Source: an uncultured Collinsella sp. (GTDB lineage: Bacteria; Actinomycetota; Coriobacteriia; Coriobacteriales; Coriobacteriaceae). Taken from it: 8,073 bases of DNA. The notes under the pieces were generated by a model. The model had not been told where the DNA came from. It saw nothing but the letters and a program-made list of their open reading frames with translations, and did not search any database. A program made the position numbers and the translations under genes. Shown here in pieces: positions 1-5,259 of the stretch (positions within the stretch are counted from its first letter, which is position 1; every line of letters begins with the position of its first letter). Location of the stretch: assembly GCA_958407085.1 (NCBI GenBank), contig CATYHY010000056.1:1-8073 (forward strand), written 5' to 3'.

Positions 1-42
1 GATCAAAAGCGCGACGTTGATGATCGTTCCTAAACCCGGCAT
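1..42 (-). CDS. DUF554 family membrane protein, N-terminal 14 codons only
   Basis: Only the first 14 codons are in the window; the gene runs off the left edge. They read MPGLGTIINVALLI, which I recognise as the typical start of DUF554 proteins (YdfK/YqgA type), integral membrane proteins of unknown function that open with a Pro-Gly-x-Gly-Thr-hydrophobic-Asn pattern followed by a membrane helix. The ATG at 42-40 is preceded on the minus strand by a strong Shine-Dalgarno, AGGAGGG (52-46), only 3 nt from the start. The gene lies 89 bp downstream of the 468-residue exported protein in the same orientation. A weak -10-like TACGAT (79-74) lies in that gap without a convincing -35, and I see no terminator there, so read-through from the surface genes is possible. 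The identification rests on a short stretch and general family knowledge. Confidence 0.7.
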   Translation of the reverse strand, partial: MPGLGTIINVALLI

Positions 43-131
43 GAACCCTCCTGTAATTGATGCCAACGCGGCAATCGTAGCAGAACGGGGAGAGGAGCGC
101 TCAGTATCCGAGCCAAGCGGCGGTTGGCGGT

Positions 132-1538
132 TTAGGACAGGATGGGGCTAAAGACGAAGCGCAACGTCATGAGGTGCTGCGGGGATTCGATGGCTGCGGC
201 AATGATGTCGGCATCTCGTGCACGATCGAACCCTTCAAGTTCCATTTGATAGGGGAAGTCTTCTTGGATACCGATGCGACGAGGAACCAAAAGCTTGGTT
301 CCGTCGAATTCTTCGGTTCGCGTTCCGTCTGCTGCAACGGAATAAAGGTGTAACTTGGCGGTCGTTGTGGCGTCAAGTGCCGAGATAGCTTGGATATCGT
401 TCGAGGCGCTCCTTGCTTCCACTGCTGTAAGTGCCGTAGGCGCGACGACTTCGCCCGAAGGCAAAAAGACGAGCTCGACGGTATTGGGGAATGCGATGAG
501 GATATTTTTGCGGCGGGGCGCATTGGCAGCGACTGGCTCAATGCTTGCGGCATCGACGGTTTCCGTGTGGTCGAGCGCGACAATCATGCAACAGTTGCCT
601 TCGTCGACATCTGGGGGAGCGGCAAAGTCCAGGCCGTCTTTCGGCTGGGGATTGCCTAGCTCGGCGGCGGTGCCGCCTGGCTTCTCGAGAGGAGCCGCAG
701 TGTTGTCTTCTGATGATGCATCGTCTGCATCGTTAACATGTGTCGGTGCGTCTGCGACCTCGTCTTTGGGGGATTTGTCATTATCGCTCGATATGGGAGC
801 AGCAATCCCGACGGACCCCACTCCGTGCCATGTCATTTGGAGCAGCGCCGGATCGGCGAGAATGCGCTGCACGCCCGGCTCCTGGGTATCGATATTGATG
901 GGGGCGGGCTCTAATCCACGCGTGAGGTTAAGCGAGCCCTTCTGCCTATTGCTTTGAGCCTCTTGGTCGTCCGCGTCGCCAGCGTAGAACAGCAAAGGTG
1001 CATCTCCCGTTGCGATGGCTTCGGTGTCCGCCTTGGTCAGTCGCAGCGATGCCGTAAAGGAGATGATGGGCTGCGCGCCATCGACATTCGAGGGAACGCA
1101 GCCCAGGCATACACCTCCTCCTCCTTCTTCTTCATAGGTCGCGCTGTCGAAGACGACCTTCGCCCCGTTCGCCGAGTCATCGACCGAGGCGATATCGATG
1201 CGCAGCTCTAGGTCGCATGGGTCGCCATCGGCGTCGACTGCAGCCGATTTCCATGTGCAGATGGCATAACCTGCCTGGGGGCCGTTCTCCTTGTCCGGTC
1301 GCTTGATATCCACGACTATCGAGTCGACCGTATTGCGGTGAAGGCATCCCGAGGTTCGGACCGTGGCGTGTGCGAGCGAAAAACGTTGGCAGGCGACGAT
1401 ACCCGACGAATCCGCCACGGGGTTCAGAGCTTGCGGTAAGGAGTTTGCCGTGGCGGGCGTCGCCCAGGCGGCGAGAGGCGTACCGCTCGCCAGTGCGCTG
1501 CAGAGCGCGGCAACGGGCAATAGATTTTTGGGTGCCAT
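132..1538 (-). CDS. exported 468-residue protein, cysteine-containing N-terminal part, possible surface adhesin
   Basis: I do not recognise a named family. The protein starts with a Sec signal peptide (short basic n-region, hydrophobic residues 6-24, likely cleavage after AWA at 26). Residues about 48-248 hold six cysteines (50, 65, 94, 108, 144, 147), including a CLGC pair just after a Glu/Gly-rich run, so disulfides outside the cell are plausible. Residues about 250-312 are an acidic, Asp/Ala/Pro-rich linker. Residues about 316-468 form a second domain that opens with adjacent cysteines 316-317 and resembles the 200-residue secreted protein encoded upstream: PNTVELVFLPSGEVVAP (351-367) against PTVIPFAAKADGTLVGP, and LRFVFSP near the end against ITWTVEP. 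No C-terminal membrane anchor or sorting signal is visible. The ATG at 1538 has an AGGAG Shine-Dalgarno 4-5 nt upstream. It is the last gene of the surface cassette, 39 bp after the small sorting-signal protein. Role in adhesion or surface structure is inferred from export and context only. Confidence 0.85.
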   Translation of the reverse strand: MAPKNLLPVAALCSALASGTPLAAWATPATANSLPQALNPVADSSGIVACQRFSLAHATVRTSGCLHRNTVDSIVVDIKRPDKENGPQAGYAICTWKSAAVDADGDPCDLELRIDIASVDDSANGAKVVFDSATYEEEGGGGVCLGCVPSNVDGAQPIISFTASLRLTKADTEAIATGDAPLLFYAGDADDQEAQSNRQKGSLNLTRGLEPAPINIDTQEPGVQRILADPALLQMTWHGVGSVGIAAPISSDNDKSPKDEVADAPTHVNDADDASSEDNTAAPLEKPGGTAAELGNPQPKDGLDFAAPPDVDEGNCCMIVALDHTETVDAASIEPVAANAPRRKNILIAFPNTVELVFLPSGEVVAPTALTAVEARSASNDIQAISALDATTTAKLHLYSVAADGTRTEEFDGTKLLVPRRIGIQEDFPYQMELEGFDRARDADIIAAAIESPQHLMTLRFVFSPILS

Positions 1539-1577
1539 GGTTCTCCTATCTATTCCGCGTACTCCGGTTGTGCTTGG

Positions 1578-1838
1578 CTATTGGTTGCGTTTGATGTGCA
1601 GGCCAAGGCACGTCAGCCCTGCTCCCGCCGTTGCGACGCCTACCGCAATGAGTTGCCGGGTGTCGCTCGTCTGAGCGAGCGGCTCGTGACGGCTGCCGCG
1701 ATCAAGGCCCGAAAGGTCGACGGTCACTTCTGTGGCCGCCTGCGCTTGCTCTTGTTGAGCAAAGGCCATGGCAGGTGCGGACGCCAAGATGCCGACGATG
1801 GCGGCCAGTGCGATCGCCTTAGGACGTGGCGTGCGCAC
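1578..1838 (-). CDS. tiny exported protein with degenerate sortase-type C-terminal signal (LAQTSD)
   Basis: I choose the GTG start at 1838, giving 86 residues. It puts a classic signal peptide at the N terminus: RTPRPK, then hydrophobic residues 8-26, likely cleavage after AFA at 27. The same frame is open back to an ATG at 1928, but that would add 30 residues lying inside the coding sequence of the upstream gene and would bury the signal peptide. Only a weak ribosome site is seen before the GTG, and the 20-bp overlap with the preceding gene suggests translational coupling. After cleavage about 26 residues remain before LAQTSD (54-59), followed by a membrane segment (about 62-80) and the basic tail HIKRNQ. 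This is the layout of an LPxTG cell-wall sorting signal, but proline and glycine are replaced by alanine and serine. LAxTG is a known class E sortase motif; the final serine is unusual. It may be a cell-wall or membrane-held small surface protein, or a relic that is no longer sorted. Confidence 0.7.
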   Translation of the reverse strand: MRTPRPKAIALAAIVGILASAPAMAFAQQEQAQAATEVTVDLSGLDRGSRHEPLAQTSDTRQLIAVGVATAGAGLTCLGLHIKRNQ

Positions 1839-2421
1839 CGGGCTCGACCGTCCAGGTGATGCTTGCCACTTGATCTCCCGTACCGGTGGCGTGGTAGATG
1901 TCACGCGTGATGCGGGCGACGTGGCCACTCACATTGAGCTTGATTTTGTCCGTTCCGTCGGCAATGCCCTGGTACTTCATGTCGAAGCTTGCGTCTTTGG
2001 AAAGATCGAGGCCCGTAGTCTGAGTCGCCGAGCTGGCATCCTTTTCTGCCTTATCGGGGCCAACCTTAAAATCGATGGAGTTCTGGGCCGAGCCCGTCTT
2101 TGCGTCTGCAACGATTGTCCAGTCGTTCTTGGCCGTGACCTTCATGTTGGTGACGTGGATGCCATATGCCGAGAGGTTGTCGATGGTAATCGTCTTGTCG
2201 GAGGGTCCTACAAGCGTTCCGTCGGCTTTGGCGGCAAAGGGGATGACCGTTGGCGCCTTAAACGAAACATTGCTAATGTCGGCCTTTACCGTCACATCGG
2301 TGGTTCCAACGCGCACCTCTGCCATGGCCGCCGTTGGCGCGGCGCCCATCGCAAGTGCGAGCGTAAGCCCTGCGCCCACGGCGAGTGCCCTGGCTCCGCT
2401 CAGGTTCATGGGTGTGTTCAT
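1819..2421 (-). CDS. secreted 200-residue surface protein, WxL-like or beta-sandwich type
   Basis: The protein has a Sec signal peptide (hydrophobic residues about 11-32, cleavage after AMA at 34). The mature part is rich in Val, Thr, Asp and Lys with alternating hydrophobic residues, as expected for an extracellular beta-sandwich. Residues 57-73 (PTVIPFAAKADGTLVGP) followed by an IxIxNLS segment resemble a pattern I know from Gram-positive surface proteins. The end, VASITWTVEPGA (185-196), recalls the C-terminal strand of WxL-type domains, with Val in place of Leu. There are no cysteines and no anchor. The ATG at 2421 has the Shine-Dalgarno AAAGGA 7 nt upstream, and a perfect 7-bp hairpin (2441-2459) lies just before it. 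It sits between the membrane-anchored protein (87-bp gap) and the sorting-signal protein (overlapping). It is probably a structural or adhesive subunit of a surface layer; the family assignment is tentative, the secretion is clear. Confidence 0.8.
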   Translation of the reverse strand: MNTPMNLSGARALAVGAGLTLALAMGAAPTAAMAEVRVGTTDVTVKADISNVSFKAPTVIPFAAKADGTLVGPSDKTITIDNLSAYGIHVTNMKVTAKNDWTIVADAKTGSAQNSIDFKVGPDKAEKDASSATQTTGLDLSKDASFDMKYQGIADGTDKIKLNVSGHVARITRDIYHATGTGDQVASITWTVEPGAHATS

Positions 2422-2440
2422 AATCGATCCTTTCTGCTCG

Positions 2441-2459
2441 TCACGGACTGTTTCCGTGA
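2441..2459 (-). other. perfect hairpin in the leader of the 200-residue secreted protein gene
   Basis: TCACGGA and TCCGTGA form a perfect 7-bp stem with a 5-nt loop, ending 19 bp before the ATG at 2421 and just ahead of its ribosome site. On neither strand is it followed by a T-run, so it is not a standard intrinsic terminator. It could be an operator, or an mRNA stabilising or processing element that sets separate levels for the secreted protein and the membrane protein upstream. Confidence 0.45.
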
Positions 2460-2508
2460 TGGTTGGACGAATGGGGACAGGGTGTGGCCCCTGCGAGCGC
2501 GTAGGCCA

Positions 2509-3018
2509 CTAGCCTTCTGCCTGGGCCACTCGCACTTTGACGCGCGTCGGATTGCCGTGAGTGTCGTAGGTCTTGGCATCGAGTGCCTGAATCTCGATAT
2601 ATGCCTCGCCTTCTTGGATATCGCCGGCGGGGCAGGTCTCAACCGTCTTGCCGGCTTCGACCACACCGGACTCATAGATGGTCTCGTCGTTTTGAATCAC
2701 ACGGAAGCGCTGGGGAAACTTGTTGTCTTGGACGTTTTGCACGTTGACGCGCAACTTGCCGCCTTCCTGCAACTGTGCGACCGGCGCGACCGAGATCGTC
2801 ATCATGTTGTCACGGACGATGGCGTCGAGCTCATCCTGGATTTCTTGGCGTGATTTACCCTCTGCCGTCGTGACTGAGGCGCCCGCTTCGGGCACGGGCT
2901 GCGACTGCCAGGCGTATAGCCCTACGGCGATGAGGGCGCAGACGATAGCCAGGCAGACAACGACGAGTTTCTTGCGACGCCCCAGCCCTGCAAGGCGGGG
3001 CGGCTTCTTCGCACTCAT
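2509..3018 (-). CDS. single-pass membrane-anchored extracellular protein, possible Ig-like fold
   Basis: A basic N terminus (KK and GRRKK within residues 4-17) is followed by one membrane helix (about 18-36) and a long outside part, so the protein is probably anchored N-in, C-out. Residues 55-70 look helical. Residues 71-165 (MMTISVAPVA, LRVNVQN, FPQRFRVIQND, TIYESG, AYIEIQALD, TRVKVRV) alternate like beta strands. This resembles, from memory, a small extracellular domain seen beside surface proteins in Firmicutes and Actinobacteria, with a conserved N-x-(F/Y)-P and I-Y-x-S-G; I cannot name it. There is a single cysteine outside (129). The ATG at 3018 has AAGGA 6 nt upstream and overlaps the stop of the preceding 98-residue gene as ATGA, so the pair is translationally coupled. 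It may be an assembly or anchoring partner of the secreted protein encoded next. Confidence 0.8.
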   Translation of the reverse strand: MSAKKPPRLAGLGRRKKLVVVCLAIVCALIAVGLYAWQSQPVPEAGASVTTAEGKSRQEIQDELDAIVRDNMMTISVAPVAQLQEGGKLRVNVQNVQDNKFPQRFRVIQNDETIYESGVVEAGKTVETCPAGDIQEGEAYIEIQALDAKTYDTHGNPTRVKVRVAQAEG

Positions 3019-3311
3019 GCGGCGTCCTTGGTGGTGTAGACACGTGCGAACGTGGACGGGTCAGCTCCAAAGAGCATATGAAGCATCAGGCGGCGCGAAT
3101 AGATGAGCTCGTCGAAGTCGTGAGGGAGCTCGATGTTGTGGATACGCGCGATGTGGTGGGCGAGCGCCGAGAACGACTCGGGGTCGCAGATAACATCGGT
3201 GGTGACGTGGTAGACCGCCGTATCGGGGAACGCCTCTTCGTCGAAAGGCAGGAGATAGGGATCGTCGTCGACCTCGATGGCGACGCCGTACTGGGGCCAG
3301 TAATATGCCAT
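3015..3311 (-). CDS. 98-residue cytoplasmic protein, possible truncated DUF559/Vsr-like endonuclease-fold domain
   Basis: There is no signal peptide and no membrane segment, and the protein is acidic. YYWPQYGVAIEVDDDP (3-18), then VYHVTTDVICDPESF (33-47), LAHHIAR (50-56) and a closing SRRLMLHMLFG (72-82) follow the order of the C-terminal nuclease-fold domain of many coriobacterial proteins related to DUF559/Vsr, where F-Y-W-P-E-x-x-x-x-V-E-x-D is followed by a VxxVT strand and a helix ending in an RRxxLxxLL-type motif. In such proteins an aspartate normally precedes YWP; here that place is next to the start Met, and the frame upstream holds no homologous sequence before a stop at 3383-3381. 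It therefore looks like a domain fragment that is still translated: the start has a strong GGGAGG (3322-3317) 5 nt upstream. It heads the leftward gene run and overlaps the next gene by 4 bp. Nuclease activity is doubtful; the family match is from memory. Confidence 0.7.
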   Translation of the reverse strand: MAYYWPQYGVAIEVDDDPYLLPFDEEAFPDTAVYHVTTDVICDPESFSALAHHIARIHNIELPHDFDELIYSRRLMLHMLFGADPSTFARVYTTKDAA

Positions 3312-3332
3312 GGGAACCTCCCTGCTTCTGGG

Positions 3333-3356
3333 GCCAAAACTTCCATTGGTTTTGGC
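3333..3356. repeat. perfect 8-bp inverted repeat, candidate operator or leader hairpin
   Basis: GCCAAAAC (3333-3340) and GTTTTGGC (3349-3356) are exact reverse complements around an 8-bp centre. The element ends 21 bp upstream of the ATG of the 98-residue gene, immediately before its ribosome site. There is no T-run after it on either strand, so it is not a standard terminator. A repressor-binding site or a leader hairpin controlling the surface cassette fits best. Confidence 0.5.
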
Positions 3357-3385
3357 TGTCGATGCCGACCGTATCAGTCGCTACT

Positions 3386-3420
3386 TGACCAATTTCTGAC
3401 CAAATGCTTGACGGATTGAC
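3386..3420. repeat. short array of TGAC motifs, candidate regulator site
   Basis: TGAC occurs at 3386, 3397, 3409 and 3417. The first two are part of an exact TGACCAA direct repeat spaced 11 bp apart, close to one helical turn; the last two are in TTGACG and TTGACA, which also resemble -35 boxes. Same-face spacing suggests a protein-binding site, but four-base motifs can occur by chance. Confidence 0.3.
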
Positions 3421-3582
3421 ATCTCCGCAGGTAAAAGATGGCAAAAATAACTTCAACTTTTTTCGAGCGACAATTGCGTGGTCGCTGGCGGTAAAGCGAC
3501 ATGTGTCAAAAGCATCGTCTGCCGAGGAAACCTTGCCGCTCGCCGAATTGCACGAACGTAAAAATCGCCAATTATGGAGACG

Positions 3583-3604
3583 GTTTCGAACACGTCGACG
3601 AAAC
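3583..3604 (+). promoter_or_regulatory. GTTTCG-N10-CGAAAC dyad, candidate operator of the dehydrogenase-ETF operon
   Basis: This is a perfect 6-bp dyad with a 10-bp spacer, 53 bp upstream of the GTG start of the dehydrogenase gene. It would overlap the -35 region of a promoter using TAACAT (3612-3617) as its -10, a natural place for repression. The regulator is unknown and none is encoded in the window. Confidence 0.35.
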
Positions 3605-3611
3605 GATGCGG

Positions 3612-3617
3612 TAACAT
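3612..3617 (+). promoter_or_regulatory. weak -10-like element before the dehydrogenase-ETF operon
   Basis: TAACAT matches four of six consensus -10 bases and would give a leader of roughly 35 nt ending in the strong ribosome site GGGGGAG (3646-3652). No good -35 lies at the right distance, so this may be an activator-dependent promoter or a chance match. Confidence 0.2.
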
Positions 3618-3645
3618 CTCCCTGCAAACACTGTAGTTAGCTAAA

Positions 3646-3652
3646 GGGGGAG
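3646..3652 (+). promoter_or_regulatory. ribosome binding site fixing the GTG start of the dehydrogenase
   Basis: GGGGGAG lies 5 nt before the GTG at 3658. No better in-frame ATG is present before the conserved FAD-domain sequence, so this site decides the start. Confidence 0.7.
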
Positions 3653-3657
3653 TTCGC

Positions 3658-5259
3658 GTGTCTGCAACCATCAAACCCTTCACCGACGAGTTCGAAGAGT
3701 ATGGTCGCGATGAGTCTCGCACATCGGGCGAGGCCTCGAGCATCTCGTTTCCGACAACGGAGGACGAGGTCCGCGCCATTTTGAAAAAGCTCCATGCCGA
3801 GCGTGTCCCGGTGACGGTTCAGGGCGCCCGGACCGGTCTTGCCGCCGGCGCCGTGCCTCATGGCGGTCACATTCTCAATACTTCCCGCATGAATCGCTAC
3901 CTAGGCATTCGCCGCGATGAGCAGGGCCGCTTTCTTTTGCGTGTGGCGCCCGGCGTCGTGCTGTCTGAGCTGCGCAAGCAACTGGGCAAGAAAGTGCTGC
4001 CGACTGCCGGCTGGGACCAGGCATCGCTTGAGGCCTACGAGGAGTTCCAGGAAGCCCCCGAGCAATTCTTTCCCACCGACCCCACCGAGGCATCTGCCTG
4101 TCTGGGCGGCATGGCGGCATGCAACGCTTCCGGCGCCCGTAGCTACGCTTACGGCCCCATGCGCCCTCACGTCACGGGCCTTCATGTCGTGCTGGCCGAT
4201 GGCGACCTGCTCGAGCTTCACCGTGGCGAGGTTTTTGCGCAGGGTCGTCGCCTTTCGCTCGTCACGGTGCAGGGCCGCACGCTCGAGCTCGACCTTCCCG
4301 GCTACACCATGCCCAAGACCAAAAATGCTTCGGGCTATTTCGTTGCTGACGATATGGATGCCATCGATCTGTTTATCGGTGCGTGTGGCACACTCGGCGT
4401 CATCACCGAGCTCGAGATTGCCCTGCAGACGGCGCCTGCGGTCGTTTGGGGCGTGAGCTGCTTCTTTGACAGCGAAGACAGGGCTGTGTCCTTCACCGAT
4501 TCTGTGCGTCCCGTCCTCTCCCACGCGGCTGCCATCGAATATTTCGATGCGGGCGCCCTGGATATCCTGCGTCGTCAGCGTGAGCAGTCGACCGCGTTCG
4601 CCTCGCTGCCGGCGCTCGACAAAGACGCCAAGGTCTGTGTCTACGTGGAGCTCGACTGCGACGACGAAGCCCAGGCGACTGAGGAGCTGTATCACTTGGG
4701 GTGGGTACTGGAGCTTGCGGGCGGCAGCGACGATGCGACATGGGTCGCGCGCACCGAGGTCGATCGCGAGTGCCAGCGATTCTTCCGCCATGCGGTGCCC
4801 GAGAGCGTCAACATGCTCATCGACGAGCGTCGCCGCACGGATCCCACTATCACCAAACTGGGCTCGGACATGTCGGTGCCCAACGCACGTTTGGCCGATG
4901 TCATCGCCCTGTATCGCCGCACGTTGGCCGAAAGTGGGCTTGAATCTGCCGCCTGGGGGCACATCGGTAACAACCATCTGCATGTGAACATTCTGCCGCG
5001 CGATGCGCAGGATTACCGCCGCGGCGGAGAGCTCTTTGCCCTGTGGGCTTCCGAGGTCACAGCCATGGGCGGCGCCGTCTCCGCCGAACACGGTGTCGGC
5101 AAGATCAAGGCGGGCTTCTTGGAGACGATGTACGGTCACGAGGCCATGGTCGAGTCGGCGCGGCTCAAGCTCCAGCTCGATCCTGCCGGGCAGCTGGGCC
5201 GTGGCAACCTGTTTTCGGAGAAGCTCTTGGATGAGCTCGTCCAGAAAGGGGGCGCGTGA
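3658..5259 (+). CDS. FAD-linked 2-hydroxyacid dehydrogenase, LctD/GlcD type, probable ETF-coupled lactate dehydrogenase
   Basis: This cytoplasmic flavoprotein of 533 residues probably oxidises D-lactate or a related 2-hydroxyacid and exchanges electrons with the ETF encoded downstream. The N-terminal FAD domain of the VAO/PCMH fold is clear: QGARTGLAAGAVP (55-67), then PTDPTEASACLGGMAACNASG, YGPMRPHVTGL, KNASGYF and the GTLGVITELEIAL strand near 244-256. The C-terminal cap carries GHIGNNHLH (434-442), whose histidines bind the active-site metal in this family, and SAEHG with Glu477 and His478. Oddities are Cys243 in GACGTLG, where family members usually have Ser-Glu-Gly, and extra sequence around 115-135 and 185-215, which makes it longer than GlcD (about 500). 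GTG start: GGGGGAG lies 5 nt upstream, and the first conserved residues follow soon after. Its stop overlaps the etfB start as GTGA. Glycolate, 2-hydroxyglutarate or another 2-hydroxyacid remain possible substrates. Confidence 0.93.
   Translation: MSATIKPFTDEFEEYGRDESRTSGEASSISFPTTEDEVRAILKKLHAERVPVTVQGARTGLAAGAVPHGGHILNTSRMNRYLGIRRDEQGRFLLRVAPGVVLSELRKQLGKKVLPTAGWDQASLEAYEEFQEAPEQFFPTDPTEASACLGGMAACNASGARSYAYGPMRPHVTGLHVVLADGDLLELHRGEVFAQGRRLSLVTVQGRTLELDLPGYTMPKTKNASGYFVADDMDAIDLFIGACGTLGVITELEIALQTAPAVVWGVSCFFDSEDRAVSFTDSVRPVLSHAAAIEYFDAGALDILRRQREQSTAFASLPALDKDAKVCVYVELDCDDEAQATEELYHLGWVLELAGGSDDATWVARTEVDRECQRFFRHAVPESVNMLIDERRRTDPTITKLGSDMSVPNARLADVIALYRRTLAESGLESAAWGHIGNNHLHVNILPRDAQDYRRGGELFALWASEVTAMGGAVSAEHGVGKIKAGFLETMYGHEAMVESARLKLQLDPAGQLGRGNLFSEKLLDELVQKGGA

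Larger units (their letters stand above)
3312..3657. promoter_or_regulatory. divergent control region between the surface cassette and the dehydrogenase-ETF operon
   Basis: This 346-bp stretch contains no credible gene on either strand. It is more AT-rich in places than its surroundings (for example 3432-3463) and must carry the start signals of both flanking operons. From left to right I see a perfect 8-bp inverted repeat (3333-3356), four TGAC motifs (3386-3420), two TTGAC-type -35-like boxes (3408, 3416) with only a weak TAAAAG (3432-3437) 18 bp after the first, AGCGAC/GTCGCT elements in alternating orientation (3466-3471, 3481-3486, 3495-3500), a GTTTCG/CGAAAC dyad (3583-3604), TAACAT (3612-3617) and the ribosome site GGGGGAG (3646-3652). 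No single promoter stands out on either strand. Confidence 0.65.

Noticed and set aside
1497..1538. Lipobox around Cys13 of the 468-residue protein
   Set aside because: The residues before the cysteine (V-A-A-L-C) do not fit a lipobox, and a normal signal-peptidase I site follows at 24-26.
1663..1678. Perfect 6-bp hairpin (TCGCTC, 4-nt loop, GAGCGA) within the codons of LAQTSD
   Set aside because: The protein-level explanation is sufficient, and short GC-rich palindromes are common in this composition.
2484..2509. GTGGCC/GGCCAC inverted repeat after the stop of the membrane-anchored protein, considered as a terminator
   Set aside because: Short stem with a 14-nt loop and no T-run on the minus strand; too weak to call.
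1768..2853. Plus-strand open frame of 361 codons opposite the secreted and membrane-anchored protein genes
   Set aside because: It runs antisense to two minus-strand genes with signal peptide or membrane helix, ribosome sites and coupled neighbours. Its product is Gly/Arg/Cys-rich with no recognisable domain, typical of the complement of high-GC genes.
3416..3421. Consensus -35 box TTGACA on the plus strand
   Set aside because: No acceptable -10 element lies 16-19 bp downstream, so it was not called a promoter; it is listed only as part of the TGAC array.
3061..3627. Minus-strand open frame of 188 codons spanning the divergent intergenic region
   Set aside because: It overlaps the 98-residue gene in another frame, lacks a ribosome site and has an Arg/His/Ser-rich composition of shadow type.
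3901..5139. Minus-strand open frame of 412 codons inside the dehydrogenase gene
   Set aside because: The plus strand encodes a clear FAD-linked dehydrogenase with conserved motifs from end to end; the antisense product has no family features.
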